Source: Acidobacteriota bacterium
Lineage (GTDB): Bacteria > Acidobacteriota > Aminicenantia > Aminicenantales > Saccharicenantaceae
DNA length: 64,000 nucleotides
Direction: 5' to 3'
Assembly (NCBI GenBank): GCA_022711665.1
Contig: JAKLEN010000002.1
Location: 372,001 to 436,000, forward strand
Part shown: in pieces, positions 6,938 to 14,767 of the stretch
Position numbering within the stretch: the stretch's first letter is position 1
Layout of the letters: the number at the start of each line of letters is the position of its first letter
The notes under the pieces: generated by a model
What the model was told of the DNA's origin: nothing
Databases searched by the model: none
What the model saw: only the letters and a program-made list of their open reading frames with translations
Position numbers and translations under genes: made by a program

Positions 6938-8284
6938 ATGTCAGAAATCCTGCGAGGTAAGGATATCGCTCCGGCCCGCGGCAAGCTCGGCGTCCTGATG
7001 CCCGGCATCGGGGCCGTATCCTCGACCCTGCTGACCGGCCTGTTCTCCCACCGCCGGGGCCTGGCCCGGCCCATCGGCTCGCTGACCCAGATGGGCAAGA
7101 TCCGCCTGGGCAAGCGCACCGAAAAGCGGTTCGTTGACGTCAAGGATTTCCTCCCCCTGGCCGCTCCGGCCGACCTGGTTTTCGGCGGCTGGGACTGCTT
7201 CCCCGATACCGCCTACGAAGCCGCCCGCAAGGCCAAGGTCCTCAAGCCCGAGCATATCGAGGCTGTCCGGGACGAGCTCGAAGCCGTCCGGCCGATGCCG
7301 GCCGTCTTCGACCGCAACTATGTCCGCAACCTCGACGGCCAGCATGTCAAGAAAGCCGCGACGAAGCGGGCCCTGGCCGAGATGCTGATGAAGGATATCG
7401 AAGATTTCCGGACCGCCCACAAGACAGACCGGCTGCTCCTGTGCTGGACGGCCTCGACGGAAGCTTACCGGGAAGCCCAGGCCTGCCACGCCTCGGTCAA
7501 GGCCTTCGAGGCCGGCCTGGAGAAGAACTCCCCGGCGATCAGCCCCAGCCAGATTTATGCCTACGCCGCGCTGAAGATGAAGATCCCCTACATCAACGGC
7601 GCGCCGCACATCACCACGGACTGCCCGGCCTTCCTCGAGCTGGCCGCTGAGAACAAGGTGCCCATCTGCGGCAAGGACTTCAAGACCGGCCAGACGCTGA
7701 TGAAGACCATCCTGGCGCCCGGCTTCGCGGCCCGGGGCCTGGGCATCTCCGGCTGGTTCTCGACCAACATCCTCGGCAACCGTGACGGCGAGGTCCTGGA
7801 CGACCCCGAATCGTTCCGCTCCAAGGAGATCTCCAAGCTCGGCGTCCTCGATACCATCATCCGGCCGGACCTCTATCCCGAGCTCTACGGCGACCTCTAT
7901 CACAAGATCCGGATCAACTACTATCCGCCGCGGGGCGACAACAAGGAGTCGTGGGACAACATCGACATCTTCGGCTGGATGGACTACCCGATGCAGATCA
8001 AGGTCAACTTCCTCTGCCGCGATTCCATCCTGGCCGCCCCCGTCGTCCTCGACCTCATCCTCTTCAGCGACCTGGCCGCCCGGGCCGGGATGTACGGCAT
8101 CCAGGAGTGGCTGTCCTTCTACTTCAAGAGCCCCATGGCCCGGGAAGGCCTCTATCCCGAGAACGACCTCTTCGTCCAGCGGGACAAGCTGATGAACACC
8201 CTGCGCTACCTCATGCGCGAGGAGCTTATCCACCACACCGGACTGGATTACTACTACGACCTGGAGAAGAACGGCCAAAAATAG
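6938..8284 (+). CDS. ino1: Inositol-3-phosphate synthase (MIPS)
   Basis: A 448-residue cytoplasmic NAD-dependent enzyme converting glucose-6-phosphate to L-myo-inositol-3-phosphate (also named D-inositol-1-phosphate). Family signatures include GVLMPGIGAVSSTLLTG (nucleotide-binding segment), CGKDFKTGQTLMKT, GISGWFSTNILGNRDG, SKEISKLGVLDTI and the C-terminal block INYYPPRGDNKESWDN with FGWMDYPMQIKVNFLCRDSI. The length fits the bacterial/archaeal form. An AGAAAGGAACC site precedes the ATG. With the upstream CDP-alcohol phosphotransferase and the divergent IPCT-like gene, it supplies the inositol head group. It is the last gene of this short operon and is followed by a repeat element. Confidence 0.93.
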   Translation: MSEILRGKDIAPARGKLGVLMPGIGAVSSTLLTGLFSHRRGLARPIGSLTQMGKIRLGKRTEKRFVDVKDFLPLAAPADLVFGGWDCFPDTAYEAARKAKVLKPEHIEAVRDELEAVRPMPAVFDRNYVRNLDGQHVKKAATKRALAEMLMKDIEDFRTAHKTDRLLLCWTASTEAYREAQACHASVKAFEAGLEKNSPAISPSQIYAYAALKMKIPYINGAPHITTDCPAFLELAAENKVPICGKDFKTGQTLMKTILAPGFAARGLGISGWFSTNILGNRDGEVLDDPESFRSKEISKLGVLDTIIRPDLYPELYGDLYHKIRINYYPPRGDNKESWDNIDIFGWMDYPMQIKVNFLCRDSILAAPVVLDLILFSDLAARAGMYGIQEWLSFYFKSPMAREGLYPENDLFVQRDKLMNTLRYLMREELIHHTGLDYYYDLEKNGQK

Positions 8285-8287
8285 GTT

Positions 8288-8586
8288 CTTCTCCCGATTC
8301 CGGGAGAGTCCCTCTCTTTGGCTTGGCTCAGGGGTCAGCACGGAGCGGGCTCTGGGGAGCGGAGGTCAGAATCACGGCCGAGCACTCGAGGCTGGGATTC
8401 TGAGAAATATCTGGAGAAAGCTCTTTCTCCCGATATCTCCCAGAAGCATGGCTCCGAGCCGCTCCGCCATGCTTCTGATGGTCGCTTCGATGACTCCGCT
8501 TCCTGCCGGCCCCCCTCTCCAGCAACGGGGACCTTCGAGGCAATTCCCATCGCCGCAGCGAGAGGGGATCCCGGAGATGGGAGAAG
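8288..8586. repeat. Dispersed element with imperfect terminal inverted repeats (copy A, about 300 bp)
   Basis: The left end (8288-8316, starting CTTCTCCCGATTCCGGGAG) and the right end (8560-8586, ending GAGATGGGAGAAG) are imperfect inverted repeats of about 27 bases. The same ends recur in a short hairpin form at 23701-23776, and one arm at 48577-48603. The interior carries a further hairpin (8441-8477) and no convincing gene. It occupies the whole gap between ino1 and the convergent enolase-superfamily gene. It could be a MITE-like or REP-like element; no transposase is present. No target-site duplication was identified. Confidence 0.55.
8441..8477. repeat. Perfect 12-bp hairpin inside repeat copy A
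   Basis: CAGAAGCATGGC (8441-8452) is exactly complementary to GCCATGCTTCTG (8466-8477) with a 13-base loop. No T-run follows on either strand, so it is not an obvious intrinsic terminator. Confidence 0.6.
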
Positions 8587-8605
8587 TACAAAAAAATGGG
8601 CGGCG

Positions 8606-9754
8606 CTAACGCAGCCGTTCCCAGCGGACGGCCCGTTCCAGGACGCGCTCGGCCACGACTCGGACGCCCAGGCCCGGACCGGCCGGGATGGCGATGAAGC
8701 CGTCGGGGCCGAGCACGACCGGCGGGTCGGCGATGTCCCGTTCGAAGTAGTTGGCCGTCTCGGCGGTATCGCCCGGCAGGGTGAAGCCCGCGGCCGTCTG
8801 GAGATGGATGTTGACCGCCCGGCCGACGCCCGTCTCGTCCATGCCGCCAGACCAGACGGGGACGCCCCGTTCGGCGCAGTACTGCGCGATCCGCATCGAC
8901 TCCATCAGGCCGCCGACCCGGCCCTGCTTGACATTGATGACCCGGCAGGCGCCCAAGGCCAGGGCCGTGGCCGCGTCGGCCAGGCCCAGGATGGATTCGT
9001 CCAGGCAGATCGCCGTCTTCAGCTCCTTCTGCAGGAGCGAGTGCTCGTAGATGTCGCTGTAGGACAGGGGCTGCTCGATCATCATCAGGCCGAACTCGTC
9101 GAGCCGCCGCAGGAGGTCCGTGTCGGCCAGCGTGTAGTCGCCGTTGGCGTCGACCATCAGCCGGATCCCGGGGAAACGCCGCCGCACCGCCCGGACCCAG
9201 TCGATGTCCTGGCCCTTCTTGACCTTCATCTTGATGCGGTGATACCCCTTGGCCACGGCCCTCTCGACGACCGCCAGGAGCTCATCGGGCGTGTCCCTGA
9301 GGCCGATGCTCAGGCCGGACATGATCCTGGCCGCCGGCCGACCCAGCAGGGCGTGGAGCGGCAGCCCCTTCTGGAGGGCGATCAGGACGAGCAGCCCGTT
9401 CTCGATCGTGGCCTTGGCCATGCCGTGGCCCCGGACGCGGCTGAACCCGGCCTCCAGCCGGCCCATCTCCATCCCCGGCTCGACGAGCGGCAGGAGGAAA
9501 TCCCTGATGATGTGCCGGGCCGTCCCGTTCGTCTCATAGGAATAGTAGGGGTCGGGGTCCGAGACGCATTCGCTCCAGGCGACGAGGCCGTCCGCCTCGA
9601 GGCGCATGAGCATCGCCTCCTTGTCCGTCCAGGTGTAGACGCTCGTCCCGAAGGGGGCGACGAACGGCAGCTTTACTGTGACCAGGTCGATGTGGTCGAC
9701 CTTCGGGACGGGCAGGCGCTCCAGGGCGGCGACGGGCGATACGGACGCGGGCAT
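8606..9754 (-). CDS. Enolase-superfamily enzyme of the MenC / N-acylamino-acid racemase type
   Basis: A 382-residue cytoplasmic enzyme with the muconate-lactonizing subgroup active site: K175-M-K177 in RIKMKVKK, metal ligands D202 (VDANGD), E227 (MIEQPL) and D252 (CLDES), and K276 (NVKQGRVGG). The pattern and length match o-succinylbenzoate synthase (MenC) and its promiscuous relative N-succinylamino-acid racemase. No other menaquinone gene is nearby, so racemase activity is as likely as MenC. The ATG at 9754 follows CTGGAGG and begins at conserved sequence; longer upstream frames are GC artefacts. A minus-strand TATACT at 9798-9803 with a weak TGGACG 17 bases further could be its promoter. 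Confidence 0.85.
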   Translation of the reverse strand: MPASVSPVAALERLPVPKVDHIDLVTVKLPFVAPFGTSVYTWTDKEAMLMRLEADGLVAWSECVSDPDPYYSYETNGTARHIIRDFLLPLVEPGMEMGRLEAGFSRVRGHGMAKATIENGLLVLIALQKGLPLHALLGRPAARIMSGLSIGLRDTPDELLAVVERAVAKGYHRIKMKVKKGQDIDWVRAVRRRFPGIRLMVDANGDYTLADTDLLRRLDEFGLMMIEQPLSYSDIYEHSLLQKELKTAICLDESILGLADAATALALGACRVINVKQGRVGGLMESMRIAQYCAERGVPVWSGGMDETGVGRAVNIHLQTAAGFTLPGDTAETANYFERDIADPPVVLGPDGFIAIPAGPGLGVRVVAERVLERAVRWERLR

Positions 9755-9797
9755 GGGGACCTCCAGGAGATCGGGCTTTCCAGCTGCGAACGGCCCG

Positions 9798-9826
9798 AGT
9801 ATATCCCTGAGGCAAGCCGCCGTCCA
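9798..9826 (-). promoter_or_regulatory. Possible promoter of the MenC-like gene
   Basis: TATACT (9798-9803) on the minus strand with TGGACG (9821-9826) 17 bases upstream; the -35 match is poor. Leader about 37 bases. The rest of 9755-9995 shows nothing recognisable. Confidence 0.3.
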
Positions 9827-9995
9827 GCCGGCTTTTGGCCTGGGGCCCCGCCGGGAAGATGAAAGCTTCTGCTCCGAAGGGAGCCGCCGGAAAGAAGCCG
9901 GGCCGCCTCCGTCAACGGGGCTTGAAACCTTTTCTCCCCCCCGTCCGTCTATTTGGATGTCCGGACGATCGAGATCAAAGCATTTGGAGGATATG

Positions 9996-10145
9996 ATGAA
10001 ACTCGGTACCAAGGTCGCCGTCTTCCTGGTGGCCGCCCTGCTGTCCCTGGCCGGATTCGGGATCCTCATCGACGCCCTGTCGGCGGACAGGATCATGGCC
10101 TCGGCCAGGCCGACCGCTGAATTCGGCGTAACCATCAAGGGCTGA
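9996..10145 (+). CDS. Small single-span membrane protein, unknown function
   Basis: A 49-residue ORF: a short basic start (MKLGTK), one hydrophobic segment VAVFLVAALLSLAGFGILI, and a tail DALSADRIMASARPTAEFG. It could be a one-pass membrane peptide or an exported peptide with an uncleaved signal. The ATG at 9996 has TTGGAGG five bases upstream; an alternative ATG lies directly before it at 9993. I do not recognise the family. The following gap (10146-10402) is extremely GC-rich with many short inverted repeats and holds only the promoter of the next gene. Confidence 0.5.
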   Translation: MKLGTKVAVFLVAALLSLAGFGILIDALSADRIMASARPTAEFGVTIKG

Positions 10146-10300
10146 ACCTGATCATGGACCCTGCCCCGCGGACCGGGGACCGGGCGGCGGCGGCCGGACG
10201 CCGGGCCCGGCGCCCCGGGGCGGGCGGGGCCGGCCGGTCATTCCTCTCCGGCAGCCCGAAACGCTTTCCCGCCCGCCCTTCCAGCCTGTCCCCCGACCCC

Positions 10301-10330
10301 TTGACGGACCGCCCCGAATAGCGATATCGT
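10301..10330 (+). promoter_or_regulatory. Candidate promoter of the small lipoprotein gene
   Basis: TTGACG (10301-10306), 18-base spacer, TATCGT (10325-10330), about 70 bases before the ATG at 10403. Confidence 0.4.
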
Positions 10331-10402
10331 GGCCACATAAGTCAGGAAAGGGGTCGCCGCTCCTGCCTCTGCGCGATCCCGTTCGCAGAAAAGGGAGGTC
10401 CC

Positions 10403-10846
10403 ATGAAGAGCGCGGTCGCCGTCATTTTTGTCGTCGCCGTCATCTTGGTCGTATCGGGATGCCAGAGCAGCACGGGCCCGGAGGACCCCGAGGGCTTCCC
10501 CGGGACCTGGAACGCGACCAAGGCCGAGTACACGAGCGCGGCCAATTCGAGCACCAAGGTCGACATCGTGGCCGGAGGATCGACGGTCGTCCTCGTCCTC
10601 AACGCCACGGCGTTCACCCTGACGATCACCGATCCCGGCGAGAGCCCGGTCGCGGCCGGCGGGACATGGTCGGCCTCGGCCGACGTCCTGACCTTGACCT
10701 GGACGTCGGGGGCGAGCGGCGAAACCCAATTCGACTACACGCTCTCCGGCGACAGCCTGACGCTCAATGACGGGCACATGCTGTACGACTTCACGCCCGG
10801 CAGCCCCGAAGAGGCCCTCCTCGACCTGATCCTGCACCGGCAATAG
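10403..10846 (+). CDS. Small lipoprotein with predicted beta-rich (lipocalin-like) domain
   Basis: A 147-residue lipoprotein. The signal [20 protein letters not shown] ends in a lipobox whose Cys20 would be lipidated; no Asp follows at +2 (C-Q-S), which favours outer-membrane sorting. The mature part ([46 protein letters not shown]) shows repeated strand patterns with a G-x-W start, as in lipocalin-like domains of unknown function that often accompany outer-membrane systems. AAAGGGAGG precedes the ATG. No partner gene is evident; it may be transcribed alone. Confidence 0.75.
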   Translation: MKSAVAVIFVVAVILVVSGCQSSTGPEDPEGFPGTWNATKAEYTSAANSSTKVDIVAGGSTVVLVLNATAFTLTITDPGESPVAAGGTWSASADVLTLTWTSGASGETQFDYTLSGDSLTLNDGHMLYDFTPGSPEEALLDLILHRQ

Positions 10847-10991
10847 GGCCCGGCGTCGAAGGCCGCTAGGGCGGGCCGGTCCTTCCCCCGGAGCAAGAGG
10901 GACCGGCGCGCCTCCGGCCGGCGCTGTCCGCTTCCCGCCGGTGGCCGGGCCAGGGGCAAGGGAGTATAATCAGAGGAAAAGGAAGATCCGG

Positions 10992-11714
10992 ATGGACGCC
11001 ACGGTCGTCGTGCCGACCTATAACGAGGCCCACAATCTGCCGGCCATGGCCGAGGCCCTTCTGGCCCAGCCGAACCTGCGGCTGCTCGTCGTCGACGATG
11101 GGTCGCCCGACGGGACGGGCGATCTGGCCGACCGCCTGGCGGCCGCTTCGCCCGGCCGGCTGGCCGTTCTTCATCGCCGGGGGGAGCGGGGACTGGGGCT
11201 GGCCTACATAGACGGTTTCCGCCGGGCCCTGGCCGACGGGGCCGAAGCCGTCGTGCAGATGGACGCCGACTTTTCCCATGCCCCGGCCGACGTGCCGCGC
11301 CTGCTCGACCAGCTGGCCGGCTGCGACGTCGCCGTAGGCTCCCGTTATGTCCCCGGCGGAAGCGTCGACGACCAGTGGGGTCCAGGCCGGGCCGCCCTGA
11401 GCCGCTCAGCCAACGCTTACGCCAGGACCCTCCTCGGCCTCAGGACGCGCGACGCGACCGCGGGCTTCAAGGCCTGGCGGCGCTCGGCCCTCGAGGCCAT
11501 CGATCTCGGCACCGTCCGCTCCCGGGGCTATCTCATCCAGGTCGAGATGACATACGTCTGCGAGCGCCTGGGCCTGGCCATCGGCGAGGTGCCCATCCAT
11601 TTCTCCGAGCGGCGGACGGGCCGGTCCAAGATGAGCCTGAAGGTCAAGATCCAGGCCGCCGCCGGCCTCGCCGGGGTCTGGCGCCGGCACCATCGCCTTC
11701 GCCCGGCCGCTTGA
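10992..11714 (+). CDS. GT2 glycosyltransferase, polyprenol-phosphate mannose synthase type
   Basis: A 240-residue cytoplasmic-face GT-A enzyme. [28 protein letters not shown] and [12 protein letters not shown] (DxD metal site) are the signatures of dolichol/polyprenol-phosphate mannosyl- or glucosyltransferases, and GSRYVPGG and [20 protein letters not shown] continue the family pattern. It would charge a polyprenyl phosphate with a hexose. The following gene is a GT-C-like membrane protein that could use that donor. The ATG at 10992 is chosen over an upstream start because it begins the conserved first strand and follows AGGAAAAGGAAG; a TATAAT lies at 10965-10970 with a weak -35. Confidence 0.88.
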   Translation: MDATVVVPTYNEAHNLPAMAEALLAQPNLRLLVVDDGSPDGTGDLADRLAAASPGRLAVLHRRGERGLGLAYIDGFRRALADGAEAVVQMDADFSHAPADVPRLLDQLAGCDVAVGSRYVPGGSVDDQWGPGRAALSRSANAYARTLLGLRTRDATAGFKAWRRSALEAIDLGTVRSRGYLIQVEMTYVCERLGLAIGEVPIHFSERRTGRSKMSLKVKIQAAAGLAGVWRRHHRLRPAA

Positions 11715-11726
11715 AGGGAACCCGCC

Positions 11727-12914
11727 ACGAAGCCTCTCAGGAGACTGCTCGTCCCGGCGGCCCTGTCGCTCTGCGTCGCGGTCTCGGCGGCCATGTGGAT
11801 CTTCCGGCCTGTCCCCCACGGCCATCGCTACGGCCTGGCCATCGAACTGGCCGCGGCCCTGTTCCTTATCTGGCTCTTCGGCCGCGTGCCGGCCGACCGG
11901 ATCTTCCGCACGGGCGCCCTGGCCGTGATCCTGGCCATCGGCCTGGCCTGGGGCGTCCGGAGCTTCACGACGATCGACCCCCAGGCGGAGATCGTCGGCG
12001 TCTACCAATCCGTTTTCGAGGCACTCGACAGCGGCCGGAACCCCTACACGTGCGGCACCATCTATCACCGGGACGAGAACGGGGCGGTCGTCTACGGGAA
12101 TTTCAACTATCCGCCGGCCGAGATCGGTCCCTATTACCTGGCCTACCGCCTCCTCGGCCGCTGGGACAGCGCCGTCCTGACGGCGGTCATGCTGGCCCTC
12201 AACGCCCTCGGCTGCCTGCTCCTGCTGGCGACGTTCCCGGCCTTGCCCGCGGCCAAGCTGGCGGCCTTCTTCCCGATCTTCCTTTTCGGCGAGATCAAGA
12301 CCAATCCGTCCATGACCTTCCTGGTCACGGCCGCGCTGCTCTGCCTCATGGTCCGGGACCAGCGGGCGCCGCGGCCGGGGCGCCGGCTCCTGATCGCGGC
12401 CGTTTTCGGCGTCGGCCTGCTGACCAAGTTCCTGATCATGCCGCTCATGGCCGCCTATTACTGGCGCCGTTTCGACCGGAAGCGGCCGGCGTCGCTCGGG
12501 CCCTTGGCCGCGGGCGGGGCGATCGCGCTGGCGGTCTCGGCCCTGCTCATGGCCCCCTTCGGCATCGGGGCCGTCCTCAGGAACACCCTCCTTTTCAACG
12601 CCGTCCTCAAGGACCGGGAGGCGCTGACGACCTTCTATCCCAACGTGCTTTCCGGCCCCCTGGCAGCCCTCGGCCTGGGAATGATCTACCCGTTCCTGGC
12701 CGTGGCCGCCATGGGCGTCGCGGTCCTCGTCGCGCCGCGGCTGCGTCTCTTGCCGGCCCTGCTGACGGCCTGTTTCGTCTTCCTGCTGGCCGCCCCCACC
12801 CCCGAACCGCAATACCTGCCGATCATCGTCTATGCCGCGCTGGCCTGGCGCTGCCTGGATATTACGGAGCGGACCCCGGCCGGCCCGGCGGCCGCGGAGA
12901 TCGGCCGGGGCTAG
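11727..12914 (+). CDS. GT-C/GT87-like membrane glycosyltransferase with apparent ACG start
   Basis: A polytopic membrane protein (395 residues from 11727) with about 10 hydrophobic segments; DPQAEIVGVYQSVFEALDSG with NPYTCGTIYH and FNYPPAEIGPYYLAY resembles polyprenol-phosphate-hexose-dependent GT-C mannosyltransferases (DUF2029/GT87-like). The first ATG in frame (11793) would cut off the first membrane helix. An ACG at 11727, preceded by AAGGGA seven bases upstream, would give KPLRRLLVPAALSLCVAVSA, a perfect first helix; no ATG, GTG or TTG exists in frame between the upstream stop and 11793. I take 11727 as the likely start, whether by true ACG initiation or a mutated ATG. It follows the GT2 gene by 12 bases. 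Its stop shares CTAG with the convergent gene. Confidence 0.7.
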   Translation, partial: TKPLRRLLVPAALSLCVAVSAAMWIFRPVPHGHRYGLAIELAAALFLIWLFGRVPADRIFRTGALAVILAIGLAWGVRSFTTIDPQAEIVGVYQSVFEALDSGRNPYTCGTIYHRDENGAVVYGNFNYPPAEIGPYYLAYRLLGRWDSAVLTAVMLALNALGCLLLLATFPALPAAKLAAFFPIFLFGEIKTNPSMTFLVTAALLCLMVRDQRAPRPGRRLLIAAVFGVGLLTKFLIMPLMAAYYWRRFDRKRPASLGPLAAGGAIALAVSALLMAPFGIGAVLRNTLLFNAVLKDREALTTFYPNVLSGPLAALGLGMIYPFLAVAAMGVAVLVAPRLRLLPALLTACFVFLLAAPTPEPQYLPIIVYAALAWRCLDITERTPAGPAAAEIGRG

Positions 12915-13735
12915 AGCTGATCGTGCCGGCCGGCCCCCCCGGCCCGGCCGCGGACGGCCAGGATCTCGGTGGCGATCTCCTCGATCGGCTTGTTGGTGAC
13001 GTTGACGACGGCCCAGCCGGGATGCCTGGCGTAGAAGCGGCGGGCCTCCATCAATTCGATGCGCACGAATTCCTGATCGGCGTAGGAACCGGCCGCGCCC
13101 TGCAGGTAGTCGTTCCTGGCCCGGCGGAGCTCGGCCAGCTGCCGGGCGTTCGTGTCCAGGCAGAAGATCCTGGCCGGGGCGATCCTGTCCAGGACGGCCG
13201 GCGGTTCCTGGTGCATGACGAACGGCACGTTGGCCACAAACCAGCCCCTGAAGGCGAGGTAGATGCTGAGCGGGGTCTTGAACGTCCGGGAGACCCCGAG
13301 CAGGACCAGCTCGGCCCGGCGCAGGTCCTCGGCGCGCTGGCCGTCGTCATGCCGGAAGGCGAACTCCACGGACTCGATGCGCCGGAAATAGGACTTGTTC
13401 AGCTGGCTGAACAGGCCCGGCTTCTCCGAGGGGGACTTGGCCAGCGTCACCGTCAGTCGGGCGATCAGCGGGCCCATGAGATCGATCGTCTCCACGTTGC
13501 CCTGGCGGCCGGCATTGACCACGGCCTCCCGGACGGCGTCGGTGACGATGGTGTGGACGATGAACCCCCGGGCCTTGGCCGCCTCGGCCACGACCCGGCG
13601 GGCCTTCTGGGGGGTCCGGACGCCGGGCCGGACGATGATCTCGACCGGCGCGCCGGGAAACTGGACAAGGGCCGCGTTCAGGGCCTGTTCGGCCGTGCGC
13701 CCCGTCCCGTCGGAAACGACGAAGATCTTGTTCAA
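12911..13735 (-). CDS. ppsR: Pyruvate,phosphate dikinase / PEP synthase regulatory protein
   Basis: A 274-residue DUF299 protein: bifunctional ADP-dependent kinase / Pi-dependent pyrophosphorylase that switches PEP synthase or pyruvate phosphate dikinase off and on. MNKIFVVSDGTGRTAEQALN, the P-loop segment LLGVSRTFKTPLSIYLA and FVMHQEPP support this. The P-loop of the family normally reads GVSRTSKTP; here F152 (codon 13280-13282) replaces the Ser, which could alter nucleotide binding. The start is TTG at 13735, preceded by GGGAGAAGG. It sits 10 bases after moaD and appears to be the last gene of the AOR-hydrogenase array, which would tie gluconeogenic control to that pathway. Its stop codon overlaps that of the convergent GT-C gene. 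Confidence 0.88.
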   Translation of the reverse strand: MNKIFVVSDGTGRTAEQALNAALVQFPGAPVEIIVRPGVRTPQKARRVVAEAAKARGFIVHTIVTDAVREAVVNAGRQGNVETIDLMGPLIARLTVTLAKSPSEKPGLFSQLNKSYFRRIESVEFAFRHDDGQRAEDLRRAELVLLGVSRTFKTPLSIYLAFRGWFVANVPFVMHQEPPAVLDRIAPARIFCLDTNARQLAELRRARNDYLQGAAGSYADQEFVRIELMEARRFYARHPGWAVVNVTNKPIEEIATEILAVRGRAGGAGRHDQL

Positions 13736-13745
13736 CCTTCTCCCT

Positions 13746-14021
13746 CTAGCCGCCGGCGAGGGGCGGGAAGATCGAGACGACGTCCCCGTCCTCCAGCCTG
13801 GTGGCCAGGCCGTCCAGGTGCTGGATATGGCGGCCGTTCTTCAGGATGATGATGTAGGGCTTCAGCTCCCCGCCCTCGAACACCTGGCCCCGCTGGGCCG
13901 GCGTGGCGCAGATCCGCTCGAGCAGGTCGCGGACCGTGGCGTCCCCGGTCAGGGCGACGTCCGTCTCGCGGGCCCGGAAGATCTCCCGGAACGTGGCGAA
14001 GAAGCGGACCTTGAGCTTCAC
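13746..14021 (-). CDS. moaD: MoaD/ThiS-family sulfur carrier protein
   Basis: A 91-residue ubiquitin-fold protein ending FPPLAGG; the C-terminal Gly-Gly is the site that is adenylated and thiocarboxylated. VRFFATFREIFRA at the N-terminus and LEDGDVVSIFPPL before the tail are typical of MoaD-like proteins. The start is GTG at 14021, chosen because it begins the first strand (VKLKVRFF) and follows AAAGGA; it overlaps the stop of the upstream MoeB-like gene by four bases. In context it most likely supplies sulfur for the dithiolene of the tungsto/molybdopterin cofactor of the AOR encoded upstream. Confidence 0.85.
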   Translation of the reverse strand: MKLKVRFFATFREIFRARETDVALTGDATVRDLLERICATPAQRGQVFEGGELKPYIIILKNGRHIQHLDGLATRLEDGDVVSIFPPLAGG

Positions 14022-14755
14022 CGGCGCGTCCTTTCCCGTCCGCAGACCCGGCAGTCCGGCGCCGGCCGGAGCGGCACTTCTTCGATGACGCAGTCGACGC
14101 CGTCGAGCATCAGGAGCATGTTCTCGAGCAGGCGGCTCGCCCCGGTAAAATATTTGACGGTCTCGGCGGCCTCGATGCTGCCGACGATGCCGCAGAGGGG
14201 GCCGATGACGGGAAAGGCCCGCCGGGGCGGCGCGACCGGGACGAGGCATCGCAGACAGGCCGTCCGCCCCGGGACGAACGTCGTGACCTGCCCGTAGAAG
14301 CCCTCGACGGCGCCGTGGATGAAGGGGATGCCCTTGGCCCAGGCCGCGTCGTTCAGGACATGCCGGCCGGCGAAGTTGTCCATGGCATCCACGATGAGGC
14401 CGCAGTCGCCCACGAGGTCGAGGACGGTATCTTCGGCGATCGTCCGCCGCAGGCCTTCGATCCTGACGTCTGGGTTCAGCCGCTCCAGCCGGGCCGCGGC
14501 GGCCTCGACCTTGGCCCGGCCGATATCCTCATCGCCGTATAGGAACTGGCGGTTGAGGTTGCTCCTCTCGACCGCCCCCTCGTCCACGATCCTCAGCGTC
14601 CCGATCCCGGCCGCGGCCAGGTAAACGCAGGCGGCCGAGCCCAGGCCGCCGGCTCCGGCCACGAGGACCTTGGCCGCCTTCAGCCGTTCCTGGCCCTCCC
14701 GGCCGAACAGCCGCATCTGCCGTTCGTAGCGGTCGCATTCCTCCGGCGAGATCAT
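14018..14755 (-). CDS. moeB: MoeB/ThiF-family adenylyltransferase (sulfur carrier activating)
   Basis: A 245-residue E1-like enzyme that adenylates the C-terminal glycine of the sulfur carrier. RYERQMRLFGREGQERLKAA, VLVAGAGGLGSAACVYLAAA (ATP-binding glycine loop), VERSNLNRQFLY and the zinc cysteines in CLRC and CRVC are all present. The downstream moaD overlaps it by four bases, so the two are translationally coupled and should be partners. No rhodanese domain is attached. It follows the hydrogenase large subunit gene by 12 bases, making it part of the AOR-hydrogenase array; its role is probably pterin cofactor maturation for AOR. Confidence 0.88.
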   Translation of the reverse strand: MISPEECDRYERQMRLFGREGQERLKAAKVLVAGAGGLGSAACVYLAAAGIGTLRIVDEGAVERSNLNRQFLYGDEDIGRAKVEAAAARLERLNPDVRIEGLRRTIAEDTVLDLVGDCGLIVDAMDNFAGRHVLNDAAWAKGIPFIHGAVEGFYGQVTTFVPGRTACLRCLVPVAPPRRAFPVIGPLCGIVGSIEAAETVKYFTGASRLLENMLLMLDGVDCVIEEVPLRPAPDCRVCGRERTRR

Positions 14756-14767
14756 CGCGGGCCGACC

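Noticed and set aside
8318..9862. A plus-strand frame across the repeat element and the MenC-like gene
   Set aside because: It begins inside the repeat, is antisense to a gene with an intact active site, and has shadow composition.
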